Positions 31,062 through 40,517 of a stretch of DNA of 64,000 nucleotides are shown piece by piece. Origin of the DNA: Cryoendolithus antarcticus (Eukaryota > Ascomycota > Dothideomycetes > Cladosporiales > Cladosporiaceae); assembly GCA_002077065.1 (NCBI GenBank), contig NAJO01000011.1:85001-149000 (forward strand). The letters are read 5' to 3'. The notes beneath the pieces were generated by a model. That model was given only the letters and a program-made list of their open reading frames with translations. It did not search any database and had not been told where the DNA came from. Each line of letters begins with the position of its first letter. Position 1 is the stretch's first letter. Made by a program: the position numbers and the translations under genes.

Positions 31062-34000
31062 ATGGCCGACGCGGCCGCGATGGCCCCTCCGAGGACGGTG
31101 CCAGAGCTGATGGTATCGTTCACGGTGCACATCGGCATACCTCGCAATCCCACAACTGAGGACCAGCCTACGCAGTCCCCGGGCGGCAAGAAACAAAAGG
31201 TGTACTCGCTTCTTGTACCCGCCAACCCCAAAGACAGCTTTGGTGCCCTCTGGGACGAGATCGATCGCCGCTGGGAGGAGTCCGGCAAGAAAGATTCTGC
31301 ACCCGCAGGCTACTTCCACCGCCTGGAGACCCGCGACCATGCTGTCATCGACCATCGCGATCTCGTTGGCACAATCTACTCCCGCGACATGCCTCCGAAC
31401 GAGCGCGTGCTCTACGTCGTACAGAACGCGCGGGACCGCCTGAGCTCCGTTGCGCCGAATACTTCGCTACGTCCAGACAAGTACAACCAGGCAGCTCTCA
31501 CCGAGGAGCAGCGAGCCGACCTGCTCAGGCAGGAGCAGCAGCGCAAACGTGGCAGTGCGGCAGAGCTAGATCCGGACACGCCGTTGCCGTCGCGTGAAAA
31601 TGGTGGCGCGACGACAGGACAGTCCGCCGCGAACGGCCAGCAGGTGAGGCGTTTGGATGCTCAGGGCTTTGCTATCCCCGCCCTCCCGCAGTCAGGACGT
31701 CAGCGTCGAGTTTTGGCGCAGACCACTCGCCTGACGACAAATGGGAGCGGCACAGTCGGTAGCGCTGTACCGCCACAGCGATCACAGTCGACAATTCGCG
31801 AACCCCAGAATGGGCAGAAGGATCTGTCGACAGACGAACCTGCAGTGCAAGGTGCGTCCACGACGCGAAAGAGGAAGCGCCGCGCATCCGAGTCTGCCGC
31901 AAGGAAGAGCGTTGGCCGCACCGTCGGCACCAATCAAGATACAACCCTTAACATTCAACCAACCACCAACATTTCTAATTCCCAGGACTCGCTCATCCCC
32001 ACGCCGCCAGAGTCTCGACCACGCCCTGGCTTCTCTCAAGAGCATCCTGACTCTGCTCAGCGCCCAAGGCCCAGTCCTTCCACTACACCTTCCACGAACC
32101 GCACCGCACCGGCGCCGAGCCGGCCCGCCTTTCTACCTCCATCCACTGCTGAGGGCAATGCTCAGGATGAAGTCTTCCTGCAGGACTATCCCGCCGACCA
32201 GGACGATGATATTGAGGATGACGACGAGCCACAAGTCTCCAGGCCGGCCTTTGCGACAAGCGCGTCGCGCTCCGCCGCTCAACCGTCTAGTCAGCAGATA
32301 CGCAGCTCATCAGGTCTAGATTCGAGCCCAGGGAGGTCTGCTGGAAAGACGTACAGATCGAAACTCAATGGTTCCGGATCGCGCGTTCCACGCGGCTCAA
32401 AGGTGCTGTGGACGAGACTGGAGGACGATATTTTGCGCCACGCCGCCGAGAATGGAACTACTGCTGCGACGCTGGTGAAGGATGGCCTGATCACTGGCCG
32501 CACTGCCAGTGCGATTCGAGGCCGTACGAGGTTGCTGGTGCAGAAGTACGGCATGAAGAAGCAGGTACAAGCAGATCCTAGAGATGGGTCATCTCAGCCA
32601 CGCGTCTCTCAGCCTCCGAGCTCTCAGCCGAGCAGCTCACAGGTCCAGGCCACACGACATCGGTATGATCAATCCTGGACCCAGCAGGAGCGTGACCTGA
32701 TCTCGAGGGCGGTCAAGGATGGCAAGGACGCAAAAGAGACGAAGATTCCGGGAAGATCAGCGGACGCAGTGGAAAAGAAGTTCCGGAGGTGGCAGGCGGC
32801 GGCCTGGAGAGTTGTGACGGACGAGCATACCTACCCGGACGACACCGTACATCTTGAGATCTGGAGCGCGAAAGACGGCTGCAGATTGCGTCGCGCTGTT
32901 CGCGAAGACATGTCGCTGGCACAGCTGCATCAAAAGTACTTCCGTCAATGGGACATTGCGTTGATCGGAAAAAAGCACAAGGCGTACGAGAGACAGGTGA
33001 AGCTGCTGAGTGGCAACGCTTCCGTTAACAGCACCGCTAGCAGTCAGCAGACCGATGATGCTTCTGCTCCTCGCACTATGGGCAAGATGCTGCGTGACCT
33101 GGACACTGCTATGTCGGAGTCGGCCGCACCTCCCGCTGAGCAGCAGTCACCTACACTGGTCTCGAGCTCCCCTCCGGCAACCTCACCCACCGATGCCACA
33201 GCGCACGCTGCGTCGCATCAGACGCCGTCAATACCTCCGGTCACTGCTGCTGCCGGTACCTCAGGCGCAGATCCACGTGAGCCAAGATCGCGAGGTCCTC
33301 CAGCTGTGTCCCGTTTCAAACTTGCTCCTGGCACAGATGGTCAGCAAACATTCGATCTCGGCCGCGGAAATGGCAGAGCTCGCGCGCGCCCTGCAGTGCC
33401 AGCAACAGGACCGCGGAGGTCTCCACGCCAGAATAGATCCGTTCCCGTGGCCTCGCAGGCGCTCACAGATCCTGATGAGCTTGAGGCTTTCCATGAAGCT
33501 CACTTTGGGACAGAAATGACCCCCGCAGTCGCTGTGGCACAGCATGAGGCCAATGTCCTGGCTGCGCAAGACGGCGAATCAAGCAAGGCTGCTGCTACCG
33601 ATGTACAGGAAGACGAAGTGGACACGGCGAAATCGCATGGCGGAAATGACACAGCTGCGGAAGATCTCGCCATGCTGGACGCACCCCTTCAGCCCGAGAC
33701 GACCACACCTTTAAGCATCCGCGTGCTACAGGAAGTGTGCATTCCCTCTCCCAGCCGGGTGAGGGCAACACAGAACGCCTCAGTCGCTATGGAGCGTATG
33801 TTGGATGAGTCTCAGCCGACTATCTTCGGACCAACGCCTGCCGCCGAGTCGGAAGCGCCTGCTCTGGAGAGTTCCCAAGAGTCTTCCGTGGCTTTCCAGA
33901 CGCAGGATCCGATGAACACTCGTTCTCAGCGTCTCGCCAGAGAAGCTCGCGACTCACAGATAAGTCGTACACCCACAACGCAAGATCCGCAACCTTGCAT

Positions 34001-35540
34001 AGCTGAGGTGCATGCTGCCAAACAGCAGGCTTCCCTGGCACAGGCGGCAGCTGTGGGGAACCACGATTCTACGCAGAGCCAGAATATCCATACAGCCATC
34101 GCTTCCTCTAGTCGCCCGCATCGTGAAGTGGTGGCGGGGCCTGCCCAAATTGATGCACCGATCCCTGCATTGACCTCTGTCCTCGACAAGCAGAACACAT
34201 CACTTGTTCGCGATAGTTCCTCGGAGGCGGAAGATGCGCAAACCCCAACGGCCCTACTACGCGCGTTGAATTCACCGCCAAAACAGACCCCGCCCACCTC
34301 TGGTCCAGTCCCAGTCAAGGGTCTGCCGCGGGTATGGCGTCCAAACAACCGTGATGGCGATGTAGCATGGCATCTCAGGGAACCCGTCAAGTCTGACGAG
34401 GCGATCTGGAGGGACCTCCGTATCGATCACAAGCAGAAGTGGAACTCATGGGACGGCAAGAAGCGGCAGCGAGCTTTCGAAGTCGAGTACCACAATGCAC
34501 TAGTTCACAATGCCTCGATGTACGACGACGAGAACCTTCAGAAAGCCTTGCACATCAAGGCGAAGAAGCGCTGTCGCTTGCGCAGGGTCGAAGATGGCAC
34601 GTACGAAGAGAAGCTGCGCTATGAAGTGGAGCCGCGATGGGATCTCATTCATGGTCTGCTCAAGGGCGACGACGTGGACGATGAGGTCTTCCGCGACAAT
34701 GCTACCGAGATCACCGACTTGACTGAGCATGAGCCGGATGACAAGGTCGAGTTTGACAGCGAGGGGAATGAGATGGAGAAGAAGGAGGAAGTTGTTGAGT
34801 CAGACGAGGACATGATCAAGGATCGGCATTTCAGTGAGGTCGACAGTGACGATGAAGATGACGAGGACGATGACGATCAGCCACCCTTCACGCCAGGCCG
34901 TGGTCGTGCGCAGCAGCAAAGCGCAGCAGCAGAGGACGAGATCCTCTACGAAGTCGAGGGGTCAGCCCAGCAGTCCCGCCAACCGACTACATCTCGTGTG
35001 CGCTCGAACGGGGCGAATGGAAGCCATCGCCAGCGAGCCCTCGACAGCCAGCTCACTGACCCTCCAGCTGTCACATCGAGCAGCATGACCACGAGTGATT
35101 CTCGTCGGCATCGTCATCGCCGGAAGGGTAGAAAGGAAGATGGTCACGACTCGTCCTCGGCAGCTGGAGCGAGGCGACCACACCAGCAGGTCCCTCGCCC
35201 CACAACAGCCAACGCCCGTCTCACAACGGCCAACATACGCCGTCTAAATGGCGAGTTGTCCTCGCCTACCACGCGCGCTTCGGAAATGCCGCCACCGCCT
35301 CGCCGCTCGCCTCGCGGTCGGGCGAATGCGGCTATGGAGGTGTCTGATACGCAGCCTAGGCGCAGTCGTCCGCAGAGAGTTGGCGTACAGCCAATGACCA
35401 CTCCTATGCGCAACATCATCAGGAATGCGGTCGTGCCACCTGTTCCTGTTGACAGGTATGCGACGCCGCGCAACAACAGGCAGTTCTTGGGCGGTGATGA
35501 CGAGGAGACCAGTTTGGGAAGCGCTGGGGTGTCTGAGTAA
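31062..35540 (+). CDS. Large nuclear protein with two Myb/SANT-like domains
   Basis: A single 1492-residue frame. Residues ~12-125 form a compact domain with alternating strands (VYSLLVPANPKDSFGALWDE, HRLETRDHAVIDHRDLVGTI) that looks ubiquitin-like, recalling the N-terminal domain of Dnt1/Net1-type nucleolar proteins; that link is inference. Myb/SANT-like helices appear near 444-496 (KVLWTRLEDDILRHAAENG) and 533-585 (DQSWTQQERDLISRAVKDG). A Trp- and Arg-rich conserved block lies at ~1086-1210, followed by a strongly acidic run (~1245-1275) and a basic tail with many Arg-Arg pairs. Most of the rest is Ser/Pro/Gln-rich and disordered. A role on DNA or chromatin is likely; nothing finer is supportable. 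Confidence 0.75.
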   Translation: MADAAAMAPPRTVPELMVSFTVHIGIPRNPTTEDQPTQSPGGKKQKVYSLLVPANPKDSFGALWDEIDRRWEESGKKDSAPAGYFHRLETRDHAVIDHRDLVGTIYSRDMPPNERVLYVVQNARDRLSSVAPNTSLRPDKYNQAALTEEQRADLLRQEQQRKRGSAAELDPDTPLPSRENGGATTGQSAANGQQVRRLDAQGFAIPALPQSGRQRRVLAQTTRLTTNGSGTVGSAVPPQRSQSTIREPQNGQKDLSTDEPAVQGASTTRKRKRRASESAARKSVGRTVGTNQDTTLNIQPTTNISNSQDSLIPTPPESRPRPGFSQEHPDSAQRPRPSPSTTPSTNRTAPAPSRPAFLPPSTAEGNAQDEVFLQDYPADQDDDIEDDDEPQVSRPAFATSASRSAAQPSSQQIRSSSGLDSSPGRSAGKTYRSKLNGSGSRVPRGSKVLWTRLEDDILRHAAENGTTAATLVKDGLITGRTASAIRGRTRLLVQKYGMKKQVQADPRDGSSQPRVSQPPSSQPSSSQVQATRHRYDQSWTQQERDLISRAVKDGKDAKETKIPGRSADAVEKKFRRWQAAAWRVVTDEHTYPDDTVHLEIWSAKDGCRLRRAVREDMSLAQLHQKYFRQWDIALIGKKHKAYERQVKLLSGNASVNSTASSQQTDDASAPRTMGKMLRDLDTAMSESAAPPAEQQSPTLVSSSPPATSPTDATAHAASHQTPSIPPVTAAAGTSGADPREPRSRGPPAVSRFKLAPGTDGQQTFDLGRGNGRARARPAVPATGPRRSPRQNRSVPVASQALTDPDELEAFHEAHFGTEMTPAVAVAQHEANVLAAQDGESSKAAATDVQEDEVDTAKSHGGNDTAAEDLAMLDAPLQPETTTPLSIRVLQEVCIPSPSRVRATQNASVAMERMLDESQPTIFGPTPAAESEAPALESSQESSVAFQTQDPMNTRSQRLAREARDSQISRTPTTQDPQPCIAEVHAAKQQASLAQAAAVGNHDSTQSQNIHTAIASSSRPHREVVAGPAQIDAPIPALTSVLDKQNTSLVRDSSSEAEDAQTPTALLRALNSPPKQTPPTSGPVPVKGLPRVWRPNNRDGDVAWHLREPVKSDEAIWRDLRIDHKQKWNSWDGKKRQRAFEVEYHNALVHNASMYDDENLQKALHIKAKKRCRLRRVEDGTYEEKLRYEVEPRWDLIHGLLKGDDVDDEVFRDNATEITDLTEHEPDDKVEFDSEGNEMEKKEEVVESDEDMIKDRHFSEVDSDDEDDEDDDDQPPFTPGRGRAQQQSAAAEDEILYEVEGSAQQSRQPTTSRVRSNGANGSHRQRALDSQLTDPPAVTSSSMTTSDSRRHRHRRKGRKEDGHDSSSAAGARRPHQQVPRPTTANARLTTANIRRLNGELSSPTTRASEMPPPPRRSPRGRANAAMEVSDTQPRRSRPQRVGVQPMTTPMRNIIRNAVVPPVPVDRYATPRNNRQFLGGDDEETSLGSAGVSE

Positions 35541-36097
35541 TTGTAGGTGTTTCAGTGCGAGGTCATGCATGAGCGGGAAGGAGATGTTGGAGTTGTTGCG
35601 GGCGCACGTGGTGCGATCACCACGGCGCATTTGAGTTCACTTCTGGGCTGGGCGAAGAGTGCCGCTCTCCGCGCCTGATACTGCGCTCATGCTCAATGTT
35701 TGGAGGATTGCGTTGATTCTGTTTGTCGATTGGACGGCCTTAAGAGCGTGCCAGAAAGCTTCTTGGGTGGCGTATTGGGTATCGGGCGCAAGCGATGGCT
35801 TGGGTACAGTTAAAGAGATGGTGCTGATCGGATTGGCATGGCGCAGAGGAGAGTATTCGCAGCGCCCATATACCCTAGAGTAGTGTTTTCAGTAGGTCCG
35901 GAAAAGTAATACGAAGTCAGCCCTTGTGTCAGTGCAAGGTGAGTTCTGAAGCTCTGCTGCCTTGCAGGCCGTGTCGCGACACTGGTATGTAAGCATTCCT
36001 CCCGCGTCACGTACTGACTGGGCCAATGTGCCATCTCAGCATTGGACTTCCAAGTGCGCTGCCGCTCCAGTCTTCACTCAAAGTGGCATCTTCAACG
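35541..36097. other. Intergenic, GT34 promoter
   Basis: No coding signal recognised. An in-frame ATG at 36026 would lengthen the next protein by 24 residues. Confidence 0.4.
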
Positions 36098-38275
36098 ATG
36101 TCGTCCCATCGCTCGTCGTCCGAAGCGACGACTTATCGAGACCGATCCCCCACAACTCCGGCTTCGCCAGTCTCGCCTGGATCTCTGCCGCAATGGCTTC
36201 GCCCTGGTCGTTCGAGAAAGCGTCTCTGTTCAGCGAGCAGGTTGAAACTTGCCTCGCTGGCAGCTGGATGTATAATGCTCGGCTGGCTGATCACTTCATC
36301 CCTTGGCCCGTCAGAAGACATCTCACAGCTACGAGCTGGTGCTATGTATGACCCAGCGTCAGGAGGCGGGATGAATGAGCCTACTGGATACGGGCAGCCT
36401 GAATCGGCTGAAGAAGGCAGCGAAGACGGAGAGGAAGAAGACGGTCCATTTATGAAGGGTGCACTGTCAGATCTGCACCACGCGATGACCGACAAGCTGC
36501 AGTACTGGAACCCATACGCTAGCAAGACTGACAAGCCTGGTATAAATCGAACTCCCGCCAGCAAGACTGGCTCGAAAGCAGCGACATCTTCGACAGCAGC
36601 TCTGGGAGGTGAGTCCATATCCGAAGGGCTTCCTGAGTCTGAACGCCTCGGGGCTCGCACCCGAGTGGGCAAATGCACCATACTTTTCAACGGCAACAGC
36701 TACTGGGAGCGCGCCATCCGCACCCACGAACAGCATGACCGCATCCACGGCTATCGCTTGCACGTGCTCCGACAGCACCTCATGGACGACGTGTGGAGCA
36801 AGCCAGCCTACATCTTGAGCCTACTTCTTCGAGAGTTGGCAAAACCAGATAGCGAGAGGCTGGATTGGCTGTTCTGGGTTGACGCCGATACGGTCATCTT
36901 GAACCCGTATGTTCCTGTGGAGGTCTTCTTGCCGCCTCCAGGGCCGGAGTTCGAAGATGTAAACCTCCTTTACTCCAATGATTGGAATGGGTTGAACAAT
37001 GGGGTGTTCCCGATCAGGGTCAATAGGTGGGCAGTGGATCTTTTCAGCGCGATCGTGTCGTTCAGGTATTACAGGCCAGACGATCCGCTGGTGTTTCGAG
37101 ATCAAAGCGCGATGAACACTATCATGAACGAGCCGAAGTTCAAGAAAGGCGTAGTAGCAGCGCCGCAGAGATGGTTCAATGCTTACCAGGGAGAACACAA
37201 CGAGACGCTGGCGCCGTTCCAGATCCGTAGAGGCGATCTGCTGGTGCACTTTGCTGGCGTGCCGAATCGTGAGGAGAGAATGGGGTATTGGCTGGAGAGG
37301 GCTGAGCAGCATCTTGATGATTGGGAAGTGCCGCTAAAGTCTACAAGCTATCCGCAGGAGAGGGCAGACTTCTGGAATGAGTACAAGGAGAGCAAGAAGA
37401 ACTGGAGGAGCACCGTTGCGGAGAACAGGCAGAAAGCATCGCAGGCGATGTCGAAGATTGCGGAGCAAATGCAAGACTTCGGCGATCGATTGACAGATGA
37501 GCAGAAGAGCCGTCTTGAGTCGGCGAGGCAAGAGATGGTGCAAGTATTGGGAGATGAGAGACTGAGTGACGACATGGGAAAGCTGAATGAGAAAATCGAC
37601 GCAATGCAACTAGCAGCTGACCCCCTTACCGACAACATCAAGAATGCGCAGAAACTGCTTCTGATATCCGCTCATGAAGCCATACTCGCCGGGGAGAGAG
37701 AAGCGCTGGCGTATCAAGCCACCGATGGCCAGGGAGTGCTGGAGTTCAACGCCGTGAACAATGCCATCCAGAACTTGAAGGAGCTAATCATGGCGCCGCA
37801 GGAGCAGTGGCACAAGCCAAGTATCCTCGCAGCTACGAATGCTGTCACTGAAGCTAGGGCGAGGATGCAGGAGAAGTCAGACCTGGAGAAGGCAGAGCAA
37901 TCGGCTGCCATTGAGATACAGCAAGCTAAGGCCGCGCTCGAAAGACAGACAGCGCACAAAGCGGTGACTGGTGCAGACGATGATGACGAGGACGATGAGG
38001 CCAATGCAAGTGGTATGCCAGTACAAGATGCAGGTGTGCTACCAGTGGCAGGTCAGCATGGTCCGGTGGCTGCTGTCGTGGTGACTGCCCAGATGCCCGC
38101 TACGACACTGACCCAGATCGCTACGGTCATCGGAGAGGCAGTCATCGCGACGGTGACCGGGCCAGCAGTCGTACATACTATCATACAGGATGCAGTGGTA
38201 GCCACGCTGTGGACGTCGGTGCAGGACGAAGCACCTGCAGCCACCGATACTGGTAACGGGCTCGGCCGGAGATAA
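36098..38275 (+). CDS. GT34 galactosyl/mannosyltransferase (GMA12/MNN10 type) with long C-terminal extension
   Basis: Type II Golgi membrane enzyme that transfers a hexose from a nucleotide sugar to N-glycans or cell-wall mannan. Started at the ATG at 36098 because it gives the usual short Ser-rich cytoplasmic tail (725 aa). A membrane anchor lies near residues 48-70. The catalytic domain has KCTILFNGNSYWERAIRTHE, the metal-binding DxD as WLFWVDADTVILNP (~262-275), NLLYSNDWNGLNNGVFPIR, RDQSAMNTI and LLVHFAGVPNREERMGYWL. After ~residue 410 there is an unusual addition: ~200 residues of Glu/Lys/Ala-rich coiled-coil character, an Asp/Glu run, then an Ala/Val/Thr-rich hydrophobic tail. Ordinary GT34 proteins end soon after the catalytic domain. 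Confidence 0.88.
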   Translation: MSSHRSSSEATTYRDRSPTTPASPVSPGSLPQWLRPGRSRKRLCSASRLKLASLAAGCIMLGWLITSSLGPSEDISQLRAGAMYDPASGGGMNEPTGYGQPESAEEGSEDGEEEDGPFMKGALSDLHHAMTDKLQYWNPYASKTDKPGINRTPASKTGSKAATSSTAALGGESISEGLPESERLGARTRVGKCTILFNGNSYWERAIRTHEQHDRIHGYRLHVLRQHLMDDVWSKPAYILSLLLRELAKPDSERLDWLFWVDADTVILNPYVPVEVFLPPPGPEFEDVNLLYSNDWNGLNNGVFPIRVNRWAVDLFSAIVSFRYYRPDDPLVFRDQSAMNTIMNEPKFKKGVVAAPQRWFNAYQGEHNETLAPFQIRRGDLLVHFAGVPNREERMGYWLERAEQHLDDWEVPLKSTSYPQERADFWNEYKESKKNWRSTVAENRQKASQAMSKIAEQMQDFGDRLTDEQKSRLESARQEMVQVLGDERLSDDMGKLNEKIDAMQLAADPLTDNIKNAQKLLLISAHEAILAGEREALAYQATDGQGVLEFNAVNNAIQNLKELIMAPQEQWHKPSILAATNAVTEARARMQEKSDLEKAEQSAAIEIQQAKAALERQTAHKAVTGADDDDEDDEANASGMPVQDAGVLPVAGQHGPVAAVVVTAQMPATTLTQIATVIGEAVIATVTGPAVVHTIIQDAVVATLWTSVQDEAPAATDTGNGLGRR

Positions 38276-38809
38276 AAGTAGAAAACGCTCGGCGCGTCCA
38301 TAGTCTGACTGTATATCTCCGGCCCTGTGTCAGCGCATGTACTCATCCCAAAGCGCCGCGATAGCTCCGTCACGATGCTTGAACCAGACAAGCATGGGCA
38401 AGACGGGACTGCCGTACCGCAGAACTGCCCTGCCAAGGGTCTTTCTTACTCATCACGAAGCACGGAGTTGAATCCAACGCCCGAGGAATGCATTGTACCA
38501 CTCTGTTGACTTCTTCCTATCACAGCATCGAGAGATATAATGTCGCACGCCGTACACCTTCGCAATCTACGAGTTCGCGTTTGTAATCAGTCAGGTCAAA
38601 GAGCAGGAAGGTAGGTACATAAGGATAGTGCAGCAATACCCCGACCCTTACCTCTAGCTTGCTCCATCAATGACCATCACACAATTCTATACAATTCTTG
38701 CATCATCGCCAGAATCTCTGTTTCGTTTTTCTGCGCCTCCTTCGCTTCCCTAGAGTAACACTGAGGCTTACCCTTTCCACCGCAACAACAATCACTCCCA
38801 TTCGCAATC
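38276..38809. other. Intergenic, MDR reductase promoter
   Basis: Nothing coding recognised; a C/T-rich, CAACAACAATCA-type leader precedes the ATG at 38810. Confidence 0.4.
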
Positions 38810-39889
38810 ATGTCCAATCAAGCAGCATGGCTCGATGGCAAGGGCAAGGACCTCCGAGTAGGTGACGCAGAGCTTCCATCACCCGGCGCAGATCAGGTCG
38901 TTATCAAGGCTCACGCTCTGGCGATCAATCCGGTTGACTGGAAGATCCAAGACTACGGCTTCTTCGTCCAGAATTGGCCGGCCGTACTCGGCGAGGACAT
39001 CGCTGGAGAGATTTACAAGGTTGGAAGCAATGTCACGCGATTCAAGAAGGGTGACAGGGTTATTGCACACGCCCACGGTCTCGTGACTGGCGATCCGAAA
39101 GATGGGTCTCTGCAGCTCTACCCACGGGCATTCGCCAAGAACACCACAAAGCTTCCGGACAGCATCTCCTTCACTGAGGGCAGCGTTCTGCCTTTAGCAA
39201 TCAACACTGCGGCGGATGGACTGTACAAAGGACGCGAGGAGGGCTTTCTGGGACTCGAGCTCCCTACTCTGGTAAGCATCCATGTCTGATCGACCAGTAG
39301 AGCATTACTGACGCCCGGACCATAGACCCCTACCGCCAGCGGCAAGACCCTCGTCGTCTACGGCGGTAGCTCTTCCGTTGGTGCTATCGCAATTCAGCTC
39401 GCCGTTGCCTCTGGAGCCACCGTCATCGCAACAGCCTCCTCTCACAATCACGACTTCGTCGCTGGTCTCGGCGCTAGTAAAGTATTAGACTACAAGAAGT
39501 CATCTATCGTCGACGATGTGGTGGACGCGGTCAAGAGCACGGGTTCGAACAACTTCATCGGAATCTACGATGCCATTTCCCTCCCAGACAGCTACAAGAA
39601 CAACCTGGCTGTACTTGAGAAGCTGGGAACCGGCAATCTCGCGACGACGCTGCCAGGTCCGAAGGCGGAGGAGCTGCCGAAGGGAAGCAAGACTGGTAGT
39701 GTTTTTGCGATCTCGCCGGTCACTGCCCCGCTATGGGAGGATGGATATATCACGCAAGCTCTCGAGCAGGGGAAGTTGAAGGCCGTGCCTGAGCCGCTGG
39801 TTGTTGGTAAGGGATTGGACAGTGTGCAGAAGGGGTTCGCGAAGCAGAAGGAGGGTGTCAGTGCCAAGAAGGTGGTGATCGAGCTGTAG
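38810..39889 (+). CDS. MDR-superfamily (zinc-type ADH-like) reductase
   Basis: Exons 38810-39271 and 39326-39889 with a 54-nt GTAAGC/TAG intron give 1026 nt, 341 residues. The N-terminal GroES-like domain has VVIKAHALAINPVDWKIQDY and LGEDIAGEIYKVGSNVTRFK. The Rossmann NADP-binding motif is TLVVYGGSSSVGAIAIQLA. The structural-zinc Cys cluster of true alcohol dehydrogenases is absent, placing it with trans-enoyl-reductase/ToxD- and CipB-like oxidoreductases. These act on enones or as partners of polyketide enzymes, but most are uncharacterised. No signal peptide; cytosolic. It lies ~4.5 kb from the type III PKS, too far with unrelated genes between to argue one cluster firmly. Confidence 0.88.
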
Positions 39890-40517
39890 GTATTGGCCAG
39901 TCCGTAGATACTACTGTAGCCTTTTCATGAACTATCATCTCATGGGCCAGTACAGATATTTGTCAAGGGGACTGACGGTAACCAAAGATTCATAATGTAG
40001 GCCTGTCTTTGGCTGTATCTCAAGTTCAAAGCAATTCTCTCCGGCGTCTCATGTTCGCTTCATTCCAGTGTCCAAGGGTCCAGGAGGTGCTCGCTGCCAA
40101 GCCAAGGAATCCCACTACCTCTGGTCTGCCATGACCTTGAACATAGTACCTTCAATCACGCCATGATCTACTAAAATCAAGGACCGCGGCCAAGAGAACG
40201 AGAGCGGCACTGGAGAAAGTTGAAGCAGAACGAGTTTCTTGCGCCGTCGCTCGCCCAATGTCATGCCCAGAAGTCACCTCGTGGTCTGCCGATCGCGGCA
40301 CGCCCGACGTAGCTTCATGCACTTAACGCAGGAACGGCCATGTCCTTCCACATTCATCTTGAAGGCAAGACGCATCGAGTACGAGCACCTCTTCGCTCAT
40401 TGCACCAGGGAGGCACTGTTCTGCCAACGCCATGAGCCGGAAAAGCAAGAGCGCAAGGCACAAGAAGGTAAGTTGCCGCTTCGCTCAATCTTTCACCACG
40501 TCTTCACTTCATACAAG
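39890..40517. other. Intergenic, phytase-like gene promoter
   Basis: An open frame extends upstream of 40518 to 40239 but encodes basic Cys/His-rich sequence unlike the family, so the ATG at 40518 just before the signal peptide is preferred. No other gene. Confidence 0.4.
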
